This document shows positions 1 through 6,464 of a DNA stretch of 12,765 bases, piece after piece. How positions within the stretch are numbered: the stretch's first letter is position 1; each line of letters starts with the position of its first letter. Origin of the DNA: Pseudomonadota bacterium (GTDB lineage: Bacteria > SZUA-182 > DTGQ01); the NCBI GenBank assembly GCA_030605265.1, contig JAUWIR010000056.1, positions 1 through 12,765 on the forward strand. Direction: 5' to 3'. The position numbers were made by a program, and so were the translations under genes. The notes below the pieces were generated by a model. The model saw only the letters and a list, made by a program, of their open reading frames with translations. It was not told the DNA's origin and did not search any database.

Positions 1-215
1 ATCCCACAACATAAAAATTATCTATTCTTCCACTACAATAACTTGGCAACTATATTGCAATTAAAAATCTAAAACTGATACAAGATAAATTTTTAATGAA
101 AATATTTAAGTTATAGTAATTTTATATGGCCCTTTGAGAAATAGATACTATTTTTCACTTTTATTGATATAGAAAGAATAAAAAATTCAAGGTTAGGACG
201 GGAGAAAAAGAGGCA

Positions 216-521
216 ATGGTATACAAACATTCAAGTACCTCTTTTCACGGCTTATCAAATCCCTTAAGCCGGTATGTTTTCTTTCAAAATCCACAAAAGT
301 CGATCATTACCTCTCTATTAATGCTTTGTGTTTTAGCGGCGAACATCCTTCGTACATTTAACAATAGATTTATCCTTTATTTAATTAACTTGCAGGAAAC
401 AGTATTCACATTTATCAGCATATTTTCTTTATTAGTCTTTAGTATTGATAAAAAAATCATGGTTTACTTTAAACGTGGGGTTAGAAAGGACAAAAGAGGG
501 GTTGAGAGTACAACTACATGA
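216..521 (+). CDS. Doubtful small hypothetical membrane protein
   Basis: This is an open frame of 101 codons with an ATG at 216. The translation has two hydrophobic stretches, about residues 30-46 (SLLMLCVLAANIL) and 62-76 (FTFISIFSLLVFSI), followed by a basic tail, so it could encode a small two-segment membrane protein. I recognise no family. Support is thin. The only purine-rich motifs before the ATG are GGGAG at 200-204 (11 bases away) and AGAGG at 209-213 (2 bases away), neither well placed. Codon use also looks like random AT-rich sequence. Its stop (519-521) lies just before the sigma-factor ribosome site. It may be a chance ORF inside the sigma-gene leader. Confidence 0.15.
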   Translation: MVYKHSSTSFHGLSNPLSRYVFFQNPQKSIITSLLMLCVLAANILRTFNNRFILYLINLQETVFTFISIFSLLVFSIDKKIMVYFKRGVRKDKRGVESTTT

Positions 522-528
522 GGGGAGG
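521..528 (+). promoter_or_regulatory. Ribosome binding site fixing the sigma-factor start
   Basis: AGGGGAGG at 521-528 lies 4 bases before ATG 533. An in-frame ATG also exists at 518, but using it would place this Shine-Dalgarno motif inside the coding region, and the nearest purine-rich stretch before 518 (GAGGGG at 496-501) is 16 bases away. The 533 start is therefore preferred. Confidence 0.7.
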
Positions 529-532
529 TACT

Positions 533-1528
533 ATGGAAGCATATGATACATATAGTTATTTCTTAAAAAAGGAAACTACTGCTTTTGAAAGTATTGCCGT
601 AGAAGACGACGACTTTGATGAGACCCCGGAAGAGGCGTCTGAGGTTGATTCTGAAATAGGTCTTGAAAAAAATAAGAAACAAAACTTCTATGAAGAATGC
701 GACAACCAAGTTCGCACCTATCTAAAAGAAATAGGGAAAGTCCCACTTTTGAGGAAAGAAGAAGAAATTGACATTGCCAAACATATTGCCGAAGGTAACC
801 AAAAAGCCAAGGATCTGTTAATTAAAGCTAACCTTCGCCTGGTGGTAAGTATTGCCAAGAAATATATCAATAGTGGCTTACCTTTCCTCGATCTTGTACA
901 AGAAGGAAATATAGGCCTTATGAGAGCGGTTGACAAGTTTGATTATCGCAAGGGGTGCAAGTTTAGCACATACGCCATTTGGTGGATTCGCCAATCAATA
1001 ACAAGGGCCTTAGCAGATAAAGGACGTACTATTCGTATTCCTGTCCATACTCTGGATGCGATCAAAACCATGATGAAAAGTCATCAAAAATTAACTCAAA
1101 AAATGAAAAAAGAACCAACTTTCAATGAAATTGCTACTGACATAGGTCTTCCAGTGAAAAAAATCCATGATATGATTGGCATCATAAAAAACCCTATTTC
1201 TGTTGAAACTCCTCTTGATGAACTGGGAAATTACAATATTGTAGATTATATAGAGGATAAAAATAATGCATCTCCCATGGATACGGTAATTGATTACAAC
1301 TTAACCGAACAAATGCAAAAAGTACTAAAAACTCTCACGAAACGTGAAAAAATTATCATAGAGATGCGATACGGGATAGGTACTTGCAAAGAACAAACTT
1401 TAGAAGAAATTGGAAAATATTTTCATCTTACAAGAGAAAGAATACGACAAATCGAAGAAAGGGCCTTACTAAGATTAAAACAGCCTAATAGAATAACTCC
1501 ATTAATGGATTTTATAAATAAGTCTTAA
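533..1528 (+). CDS. rpoD: RNA polymerase sigma factor, RpoD/SigA-like, short form
   Basis: The 331-residue product is a sigma-70 family factor that directs RNA polymerase to promoters. After an acidic, low-complexity head (about residues 20-50, with EDDDFDE) come region 1.2 (58-90, YLKEIGKVPLL), region 2 (97-168, including NLRLVVSIAKKY, DLVQEGNIGLM and FSTYAIWWIRQSITRA), region 3 (170-250, ending IEDKNNASP) and region 4 (258-320). In region 2.4, Q154 and T157 match the residues that read the -10 element. In region 4.2, TRERIRQIE (300-308) matches the -35 reading helix. The expected targets are therefore TTGACA/TATAAT. There is no long region 1.1 or non-conserved insert, so it is smaller than E. 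coli RpoD and closer in length to RpoS, but the sequence is RpoD-like through the C-terminal PNR...MDFI tail. It could be the primary sigma factor or a group 2 paralogue; one window cannot decide. Confidence 0.9.
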   Translation: MEAYDTYSYFLKKETTAFESIAVEDDDFDETPEEASEVDSEIGLEKNKKQNFYEECDNQVRTYLKEIGKVPLLRKEEEIDIAKHIAEGNQKAKDLLIKANLRLVVSIAKKYINSGLPFLDLVQEGNIGLMRAVDKFDYRKGCKFSTYAIWWIRQSITRALADKGRTIRIPVHTLDAIKTMMKSHQKLTQKMKKEPTFNEIATDIGLPVKKIHDMIGIIKNPISVETPLDELGNYNIVDYIEDKNNASPMDTVIDYNLTEQMQKVLKTLTKREKIIIEMRYGIGTCKEQTLEEIGKYFHLTRERIRQIEERALLRLKQPNRITPLMDFINKS

Positions 1529-1548
1529 AAAAAATTTAGGACAACTAA

Positions 1549-1578
1549 TTTTAAATTAAGCTGTTTTAAATTAAGCTG
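1549..1578 (+). repeat. 15-bp perfect tandem duplication
   Basis: The unit TTTTAAATTAAGCTG occurs at 1549-1563 and again directly at 1564-1578 with no mismatch. It lies 21 bases after the sigma-factor stop codon. Simple slippage duplication is the likely origin. Confidence 0.9.
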
Positions 1579-1590
1579 ATGAGCTGATGA
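1575..1590 (+). repeat. 8-bp perfect tandem duplication
   Basis: GCTGATGA occurs at 1575-1582 and 1583-1590. It overlaps the end of the 15-bp duplication, so two slippage events appear to have met here. A third, diverged copy may begin with GCCG at 1591. Confidence 0.8.
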
Positions 1591-1640
1591 GCCGCATAAA
1601 TAAAATGAAAATTCCTGCTTTTAAAATAAACAGTTCATAA

Positions 1641-1665
1641 AATAAGTTGTATTCAATAACTTATT
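1641..1665 (+). other. Inverted repeat, possible weak terminator of the sigma gene
   Basis: AATAAGTT (1641-1648) is perfectly complementary to AACTTATT (1658-1665) across a 9-base loop. The stem is A/T-rich and no T tract follows at once (the next T run is 1683-1688), so it is not a standard intrinsic terminator. It may be an RNA processing signal or chance. Confidence 0.3.
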
Positions 1666-1696
1666 CAACGAATTACAAGACATTTTTTAAAAGTGA

Positions 1697-1726
1697 TTGA
1701 CATTATTATTTATAATAACCTATAAT
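1697..1726 (+). promoter_or_regulatory. Distal htrA promoter (P1), consensus sigma-70
   Basis: TTGACA at 1697-1702 and TATAAT at 1721-1726 both match the consensus completely, separated by 18 bases. Transcription would start near 1733, giving a leader of about 200 bases before the htrA ATG at 1934. The leader contains a hairpin (1767-1786) and the whole P2 promoter. Two perfect hexamers at workable spacing are unlikely by chance even here, but the activity is inferred. Confidence 0.65.
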
Positions 1727-1766
1727 ATTTTTAATTAAATCTTATATACCATATCAATACATGCTA

Positions 1767-1786
1767 ATTGCTCTATTCTGAGCAAT
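1767..1786 (+). other. Hairpin in the htrA P1 leader
   Basis: ATTGCTC (1767-1773) pairs perfectly with GAGCAAT (1780-1786) around the 6-base loop TATTCT. It is followed by CCTTCCC, not a T tract, so it does not look like an intrinsic terminator. It sits between the two htrA promoters and could be an RNA structure in the P1 transcript or a protein site on DNA. Confidence 0.4.
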
Positions 1787-1815
1787 CCTTCCCAGGCTCA
1801 AATCTAACTCAAAAC

Positions 1816-1844
1816 AAATAATCCGATTAGGAAAAATAATCCGA
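1816..1844 (+). repeat. 11-bp direct repeat upstream of htrA promoter P2
   Basis: AAATAATCCGA occurs at 1816-1826 and 1834-1844, 18 bases from start to start. The copies lie about 73 and 91 bases before the start point predicted for P2, a usual place for an activator that binds direct repeats. No known regulator motif is recognised. Confidence 0.4.
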
Positions 1845-1876
1845 AAAAATTCTAGGCAACAACCATAAAAAACATA

Positions 1877-1905
1877 TTGATAGTTGAAATCAACTATTGT
1901 ATAAT
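1877..1905 (+). promoter_or_regulatory. Proximal htrA promoter (P2), sigma-70 type
   Basis: TTGATA (1877-1882) and TATAAT (1900-1905) are separated by exactly 17 bases, the optimal spacing; 11 of 12 hexamer bases match consensus. Transcription would begin near 1912, giving a leader of about 22 bases to ATG 1934. A perfect palindrome occupies most of the spacer (see the operator entry), which suggests a repressible promoter. Confidence 0.7.
1880..1897. promoter_or_regulatory. Putative operator: perfect palindrome inside P2
   Basis: ATAGTTGA (1880-1887), a 2-base AA centre, then TCAACTAT (1890-1897) form a perfect 8+8 inverted repeat. It overlaps the last three bases of the -35 element and fills the spacer to within two bases of the -10 element. 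A dimeric repressor bound here would block RNA polymerase. The TTGA-N2-TCAA core is similar in style to sites bound by MarR-type winged-helix dimers, but no such regulator is in the window and the assignment is only suggestive. Confidence 0.55.
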
Positions 1906-1933
1906 CCACTTAAAATGAAAAGGGAGAAAAATT

Positions 1934-3379
1934 ATGGGTCAAAAAAAATTTACTATTAAAACTTTAATTATACTTTGTTTTATTTCTCTATTAACAGGAG
2001 GGATTATCGCCTCTAATCTTAATTGGACTAATACCAGCGTTGCTTTTGAAAACAACACACAAAATTTTCAAGAAGCTCTCATAACGAGAAATAGTTTCGT
2101 TAAAATTGCCAGAGAACTTAATCCGACGGTTGTTTATATAAGTTCAACACAGGTTGTTAAAGGCTTTCAATTTCATACTCCCTTAAAAGATCCTTTTCGA
2201 GATTTTTTTGGCGATGATTTTTTTAATAAATTTTTTGGAATTCCTAAAGGGGAACTTAAACAAAAAAGCCTCGGCTCAGGTTTTATCATAAGTGAAGACG
2301 GTTACATTTTTACCAACTATCACGTTGTCAAAGATGCGGAAGATATAAAAATTACCCTCTCAAATAAAAATGAATATGAGGCTAAAATAATTGGATTTGA
2401 TCAGGATATGGATATTGCTCTTCTAAAAATCAATGTTAAGGAATCGCTTCCCACTGTTAAAATGGGAGATTCAGACACCTTGCAAATCGGAGAGTGGGTC
2501 ATTGCCATAGGGAACCCTTTTGGCCTTGAGCACACGGTAACCGCAGGGATTGTCAGCGCAAAGTGGAGGTCAATAGGCCAAGGCCCCTATAATTCATTCA
2601 TCCAAACTGATGCCTCTATCAATCCTGGAAACAGTGGCGGCCCGCTTATCGATCTGGACGGAGAAATAGTTGGAATCAATACGGCCATTACAGCCGAAGG
2701 CCAGGGGATTGGATTTGCCATCCCCATAAATATGGCCAAAGGGGCTTTTATTGAGTTGAAAGAAAAAGGGCGTATTACCCGAGGCTGGTTAGGCTTGATG
2801 ATCCAAAAAGTCACTCCTGAATTGGCAAAATCCTTTGGATTAAAAGAGAATAAAGGCGCTTTAGTGGCCGAGGTGGTCAAAGACAGCCCGGCAGAGAAAG
2901 CGGGAATCCGGCAAGGGGATGTGATCGTTTCCTTTAACGAAAAAGAAATAAATGAATACATTGACTTATCACGCCTCGCCGGACTGACGCGCCCTGGAAC
3001 AAAAGTAAAATTAGGGGTAGTGCGAGATACGATAAAGAAGGAAGTGACCGTCAAAATCGAAGCATTTCCGGATGAGGAAAAAATCTCCAAAGCACCCATT
3101 GAAACCGAATTAGGCATGAGTGTTCAGGATATTACTCCGGATTTAGCAGAACATCTTGATCTATCAGAAGCAAAAGGCATATTAGTAACCAATATTATCT
3201 CCGAAGGACCTGCTGATAAAGCAAATATCCAAAGAGGAGACATAATTATCGAGGTTGATAAACAAAAAATCACCAATGTAAAAACTTTTAAAAAAGTAAT
3301 TAAAAAAGGGAAAAAAACATTGCTCTTCCTGATAAATCGGGGAGAGCATGTTCTTTATACTGCAGTAAAGAAAAAATAA
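1934..3379 (+). CDS. htrA: HtrA/DegQ-type periplasmic serine endoprotease with two PDZ domains
   Basis: The 481-residue product would degrade or refold damaged proteins in the periplasm. A hydrophobic signal or anchor segment spans about residues 8-27. The trypsin-like domain carries the full triad: H130 in TNYHVV, D160 in DMDIALLKI, and S234 in GNSGGP. The loop before it (FRDFFGDDFFNKFFG, about 88-102) is the LA-loop region typical of DegP/DegQ proteins. PDZ1 covers about 284-378 (GWLGL, then SPAEKAGIRQGDVI) and PDZ2 about 392-478 (GPADKANIQRGDII). Length and layout match DegP/DegQ/MucD proteins. ATG 1934 is supported by AGGGAG at 1921-1926, 7 bases upstream. The gene has its own promoter region and stands apart from the genes on both sides. 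No catalytic residue is missing. The choice between the degP, degQ and mucD names is not possible from the sequence. Confidence 0.96.
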   Translation: MGQKKFTIKTLIILCFISLLTGGIIASNLNWTNTSVAFENNTQNFQEALITRNSFVKIARELNPTVVYISSTQVVKGFQFHTPLKDPFRDFFGDDFFNKFFGIPKGELKQKSLGSGFIISEDGYIFTNYHVVKDAEDIKITLSNKNEYEAKIIGFDQDMDIALLKINVKESLPTVKMGDSDTLQIGEWVIAIGNPFGLEHTVTAGIVSAKWRSIGQGPYNSFIQTDASINPGNSGGPLIDLDGEIVGINTAITAEGQGIGFAIPINMAKGAFIELKEKGRITRGWLGLMIQKVTPELAKSFGLKENKGALVAEVVKDSPAEKAGIRQGDVIVSFNEKEINEYIDLSRLAGLTRPGTKVKLGVVRDTIKKEVTVKIEAFPDEEKISKAPIETELGMSVQDITPDLAEHLDLSEAKGILVTNIISEGPADKANIQRGDIIIEVDKQKITNVKTFKKVIKKGKKTLLFLINRGEHVLYTAVKKK

Positions 3380-3410
3380 TTACTCCTAATTTTTTAAACC
3401 GGTTAATTAT

Positions 3411-3461
3411 TTAATCCTCGCATTGAGGGCTTAATGGAGGATGAAAGCGCTGTCTCCTTAA
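3411..3461 (+). terminator. Weak candidate termination region after htrA
   Basis: Two overlapping hairpins can form: TTAA-CCTC/GAGG-TTAA (3411-3434, loop GCATT, with a T-G pair and a bulged C) and TTAA-GGAG/CTCC-TTAA (3431-3461, with a bulged T). They share the TTAA at 3431-3434 and so exclude each other. Neither has a clean T tract. They may end the htrA transcript inefficiently or reflect chance in AT-rich DNA. Confidence 0.25.
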
Positions 3462-3499
3462 TTCCCTTTCCCCAAAAAAATTGGTGTAATAAGCTTATC

Positions 3500-3528
3500 T
3501 TAACAAAAATAAAAAAATAAGATATAGA
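3500..3528 (+). promoter_or_regulatory. Candidate promoter of the moxR-bat operon
   Basis: TTAACA (3500-3505) lies 17 bases before TATAGA (3523-3528), giving 5 of 6 and 4 of 6 consensus matches. Transcription would start near 3535, 35 bases before the moxR TTG. An inverted repeat, TATCTTA (3496-3502) with TAAGATA (3518-3524), overlaps the elements and could be a binding site. Background AT content makes chance matches common, so this is tentative. Confidence 0.35.
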
Positions 3529-3554
3529 TATACCATGTAAATAATAATTATTTT

Positions 3555-3561
3555 AAGGAGG
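3555..3561 (+). promoter_or_regulatory. Strong ribosome binding site fixing the moxR TTG start
   Basis: AAGGAGG at 3555-3561 is a near-perfect Shine-Dalgarno sequence 8 bases before TTG 3570. The next in-frame ATG is codon 36, inside the conserved ATPase region, so TTG is the start. The strong ribosome site may offset the weak start codon. Confidence 0.85.
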
Positions 3562-3569
3562 ATAACATT

Positions 3570-4556
3570 TTGGAATCAGATATACGTGCTATTAATGAAA
3601 AAGTGAAAGAAGAGAGCTTATTCTGCGAAATAGCCTTTAAGGAGTTGGAAAAGGTAATCGTTGGGCAAAGATATATGTTAGAGCGCCTTTTTATCGGCCT
3701 TCTCTGTAATGGACACATCCTATTAGAAGGAGTCCCCGGTTTAGCCAAAACCCTTTCAATAAAAACCTTGGCCCAAATAATTAAGGCCCAATTTCAAAGA
3801 ATTCAGTTCACCCCTGATTTGCTCCCGGCAGATCTTGTTGGCACGATGATTTATCACCAAAAAGACGGCAGTTTCCTTCCTAAAAAAGGCCCGATTTTCA
3901 CTAATATTGTTTTAGCGGATGAAATAAATCGAGCCCCCGCAAAAGTACAAAGCGCTCTTCTTGAGGCTATGCAGGAGCGGCAGGTAACTATTGGTGAACA
4001 CACCTACCCTTTGGATGACCCTTTCCTTGTTTTAGCAACGCAAAATCCTATCGAGCAGGAGGGCACCTACCCTCTTCCTGAAGCTCAAGTGGACCGATTC
4101 ATGTTAAAAATTACTATTAATTATCCAACTAAAAATGAAGAGCGCTTAATTTTGGATCGGATGATGAACGCAGAAGAAATTCCGGTTAATCAAGTGCTTT
4201 CAACTGAGGAAATTATTCGGGCAAGATCTGTGGTTAATGAAGTGTATATTGATGACAAAATTAAAGATTATATTATAGATATTATTTTTGCCAGTCGAGA
4301 ACCGAAAAAATTTGGCTTAGACATTGCTGATTTGATAGAATACGGGGCCTCCCCAAGGGCGACCATTTTTCTTACTCGGGCAGTCAAAGCCCATGCATTT
4401 TTGCGTCGAAGAGGGTACGTTACTCCGGAGGATGTAAAATCAGTAGGCGTAGATATCCTTCGTCATCGGATTATCGTTAGTTATGAGGCTGAGGCTGAAA
4501 ATATTACCTCAGAAAATATTGTTCAACGGATTTTTGACACTATAGAAGTTCCTTAA
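3570..4556 (+). CDS. moxR: MoxR-family AAA+ ATPase
   Basis: The 328-residue product is a cytoplasmic AAA+ ATPase of the MoxR family, thought to act as a chaperone that remodels or activates von Willebrand A partners encoded beside it. Visible motifs are Walker A GVPGLAKT (54-61), Walker B VLADEINR (114-121), the pore-loop/linker stretch LEAMQERQVT (131-140), sensor 1 ATQN (156-159), the segment PEAQVDRF (170-177) and sensor 2 GASPRA (259-264, with R263). The AAA lid domain makes up the C-terminal third. Length is normal for the family. Translation begins at TTG. The DUF58 gene follows after a single base, so the two are probably coupled. All nucleotide-binding motifs are intact, so an active ATPase is expected. 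Confidence 0.96.
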   Translation: MESDIRAINEKVKEESLFCEIAFKELEKVIVGQRYMLERLFIGLLCNGHILLEGVPGLAKTLSIKTLAQIIKAQFQRIQFTPDLLPADLVGTMIYHQKDGSFLPKKGPIFTNIVLADEINRAPAKVQSALLEAMQERQVTIGEHTYPLDDPFLVLATQNPIEQEGTYPLPEAQVDRFMLKITINYPTKNEERLILDRMMNAEEIPVNQVLSTEEIIRARSVVNEVYIDDKIKDYIIDIIFASREPKKFGLDIADLIEYGASPRATIFLTRAVKAHAFLRRRGYVTPEDVKSVGVDILRHRIIVSYEAEAENITSENIVQRIFDTIEVP

Positions 4557-4557
4557 T

Positions 4558-5436
4558 ATGCTCCCAAAAGAAATAATTCAAAAGATCAGACATATTGAAA
4601 TTCATACCGCCCATTTAGTGAACGACATTTTAGCCGGCGAATACCAGAGTGTCTTTAAAGGCAGGGGGATGGATTTTGCCGAAGTTCGAGAATACCAGAT
4701 GGGTGACGATATACGGACTATTGATTGGAATGTTACTGCCAGGACCGGCCATCCTCACGTAAAGCAATATGTAGAGGAAAGAGAGCTAACCTTGATGCTC
4801 TTGGTGGATGTAAGCTCATCAGGGGAATTTGGCACAGTTGAGCAAATGAAGGGAGAAATCGCCGTTGAGCTTTGCGCAATTTTAGCTTTTTCCGCTATTA
4901 AAAATAATGACCGGGTAGGCCTGATCATTTTTACTGATCAAATAGAAAAATTTGTTCCCCCCAAAAAAGGGAAAAAACATGTTTTGCGGGTCATCCGGGA
5001 ATTATTATATTTTAAACCGGAAACAAAAAAAACAAATATTACCGAAGCCTTGGAATACCTCCACAAGGTTATAAAAAGAAAGTCTGTTGCCTTTCTTATT
5101 TCTGATTTCATTTCCGGAGACTATAAAAAGGCCCTTGAGCTCACTAACAAAAAACATGACCTGATTGCCATTACCATTACTGATCCAAGAGAGTTAACTT
5201 TCCCGGATGTGGGCTTGATTGAACTTGAAGATGCTGAAACAGGAGAGCAGGTTTTAGTAGATACCTCTGATGAGGAAGTAAGAAGATTATTCTCCGAATT
5301 GAATACCCGACAACGAGAAAAACGACACAAATTTTTTCGATCTATAAATTTGGATTTTATAGATATAACCACAAATCGACCTTATGTTGATGAGGTAATT
5401 AAATTTTTTCGAATGAGGTCTAAAAGATTACAATAA
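4558..5436 (+). CDS. DUF58 protein with von Willebrand A-like fold
   Basis: The 292-residue product belongs to the DUF58 family, the usual partner of MoxR. The family core is at about residues 28-70: EYQSVFKGRGMDFAEVREY, then GDDIRTIDWN. A vWA-like domain follows with a MIDAS motif DVSSS (84-88), T159 in the KKTNITEAL segment and ISDF (181-184), so a metal site looks possible. There is no signal peptide or membrane segment, which points to a cytoplasmic protein, perhaps recruited to the membrane by the Bat proteins. ATG 4558 has no clear Shine-Dalgarno sequence, and the moxR stop is one base upstream, so translation is probably coupled. The biochemical function of DUF58 proteins is not well established. 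Confidence 0.93.
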   Translation: MLPKEIIQKIRHIEIHTAHLVNDILAGEYQSVFKGRGMDFAEVREYQMGDDIRTIDWNVTARTGHPHVKQYVEERELTLMLLVDVSSSGEFGTVEQMKGEIAVELCAILAFSAIKNNDRVGLIIFTDQIEKFVPPKKGKKHVLRVIRELLYFKPETKKTNITEALEYLHKVIKRKSVAFLISDFISGDYKKALELTNKKHDLIAITITDPRELTFPDVGLIELEDAETGEQVLVDTSDEEVRRLFSELNTRQREKRHKFFRSINLDFIDITTNRPYVDEVIKFFRMRSKRLQ

Positions 5437-5450
5437 CGAGAAGAGCCGGT

Positions 5451-6464
5451 ATGGAAGAAAACAAAAATCCCTATTCAAAAATAATAGTAGTAATGCTCAG
5501 CACGATTCTTTTTCTTTTACTCTGTGTAACATCCCTTTTACTATTTAAAAAAAATACCCTTACTATGCCAAACTCAAAATTGGCCATGGAGCAAAGAGAG
5601 TATGCCAATATGCTAAAAAGCCAAGGGCTTTATAAACAAGCGATTGAGGCTTATCGAAGATATCTTTCCATGGATGATCTTGATACCGGGAAACAAGCAA
5701 ACATCCACTTTGTTATGGCCAATATGTTGAAAGAAAAACTCCATACCTATGATGAAGCTATGGCTGAATACCTAAAGGTAAAGCAACTTGCTCCTGAAAG
5801 TACTTTAATACCTGAGATCAACCGCTCTGTTGTTGAATGCCTTGAGAGGATGAATCGCTCTATGGATGCCCAAAGGACCTTACACAAGGCTGTTTCCTTA
5901 AAAAAAGAGGAGCGGGAAAAAGCCGAAGCAGTCAATGTTGTAGCCAAAATCGAGGATAAAATTATTACCCTTCAGGATTTAAATGATGAAATACAAAAAT
6001 TGCCTCCATCAATGCAAAAAAAGTATTCCTCTCCCAATAAAAAATTAGAATTTCTAAAACAATACATAGCCAAAGAAATTCTTTTTGATACAGCCATACG
6101 AAATAGATATGATCAGGACCCTTCAATCCAAAAAGCACTTGAGCAGCTACGAAAAGAATTATTAGTACAAAAGCTGATGAACGAGGAAGTGCAAAGGAAA
6201 GTTCAGATCTCGGAAGGAGAACTCAAACTCTATTATGAAGCAAATAAAAATCGCTACACGGCAAAAGACCAAGAAAATCAAGAAAAGAATTACCCCTCTT
6301 TGAGAAAACAACTGGAAACTGATTTACAAAAAGAAAAAGAACAAATAGCCTACCAAGAATTAATGCAAAAGGCCCTGCAGGCTCAAAACGTAGAAATCTA
6401 TGATTATTACTTTAAAAAGGAAATACCTGCTCCTTATGAGAAAGGAGTTATTTCGCCTCAGTGA
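5451..6464 (+). CDS. Membrane-anchored TPR protein with SurA/PpiC-like chaperone domain lacking parvulin
   Basis: The 337-residue product has a membrane anchor at about 11-32 and should face the periplasm. Residues 45-150 read as TPR-like helices (REYANMLKSQGLYKQAIEAYRRYL, then HTYDEAMAEYLKVKQLAPES). Residues 163-270 resemble the N-terminal fold of SurA/PrsA/PpiC chaperones: AKIEDKIITLQDLNDEI, FLKQYIAKEILFDTAI, and ISEGELKLYYEANKNRY. In those families a parvulin domain of roughly 90 residues follows; here about 10 residues lead straight into the C-terminal helix (YPSLRKQLETDLQKEKEQIAYQELMQKA, ending NVEIY). It thus looks like a chaperone without isomerase activity. ATG 5451 follows the DUF58 stop by 14 bases with a weak GAAGAG site. 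Its place inside the operon suggests it assists folding or assembly of the Bat proteins; this is inferred. Confidence 0.75.
   Translation: MEENKNPYSKIIVVMLSTILFLLLCVTSLLLFKKNTLTMPNSKLAMEQREYANMLKSQGLYKQAIEAYRRYLSMDDLDTGKQANIHFVMANMLKEKLHTYDEAMAEYLKVKQLAPESTLIPEINRSVVECLERMNRSMDAQRTLHKAVSLKKEEREKAEAVNVVAKIEDKIITLQDLNDEIQKLPPSMQKKYSSPNKKLEFLKQYIAKEILFDTAIRNRYDQDPSIQKALEQLRKELLVQKLMNEEVQRKVQISEGELKLYYEANKNRYTAKDQENQEKNYPSLRKQLETDLQKEKEQIAYQELMQKALQAQNVEIYDYYFKKEIPAPYEKGVISPQ

Larger units (their letters stand above)
1..532. other. AT-rich upstream region, mostly non-coding
   Basis: This stretch precedes the sigma-factor gene. It is very AT-rich and holds one doubtful reading frame (216-521), listed separately. 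I see no convincing promoter: the best match is TTCACA (405-410), 17 bases, then TTTATT (428-433), which is weak for DNA this AT-rich. A short hairpin with stem AAATAG/CTATTT at 139-153, running into a few more T residues, could end transcription from a gene left of the window, but it is A/T-only apart from one G-C pair. No tRNA or repeat array is visible. Confidence 0.5.
1529..1933. other. Regulatory intergenic region between sigma gene and htrA
   Basis: These 405 bases hold no credible gene. In order they contain two tandem repeats just after the sigma gene (1549-1590), a perfect 8-bp inverted repeat (1641-1665), a strong sigma-70 promoter (1697-1726), a 7-bp hairpin (1767-1786), an 11-bp direct repeat (1816-1844) and a second promoter with a palindrome in its spacer (1877-1905). 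No G/C-rich hairpin followed by a T tract is seen after the sigma gene, so some readthrough into htrA is possible. Confidence 0.7.

Noticed and set aside
139..155. Hairpin AAATAG/CTATTT with a short T run, as a terminator for a gene left of the window
   Set aside because: The stem has only one G-C pair and such structures are expected by chance in DNA this AT-rich.
405..433. Promoter-like pair TTCACA-N17-TTTATT before the sigma gene
   Set aside because: Only 9 of 12 hexamer bases match in a very AT-rich region, with several equally poor alternatives nearby.
2587..3117. Long minus-strand open frame (176 codons) opposite htrA
   Set aside because: It lies wholly antisense to a well-supported protease gene with conserved motifs, has no recognisable domain, and is a shadow of the coding strand.
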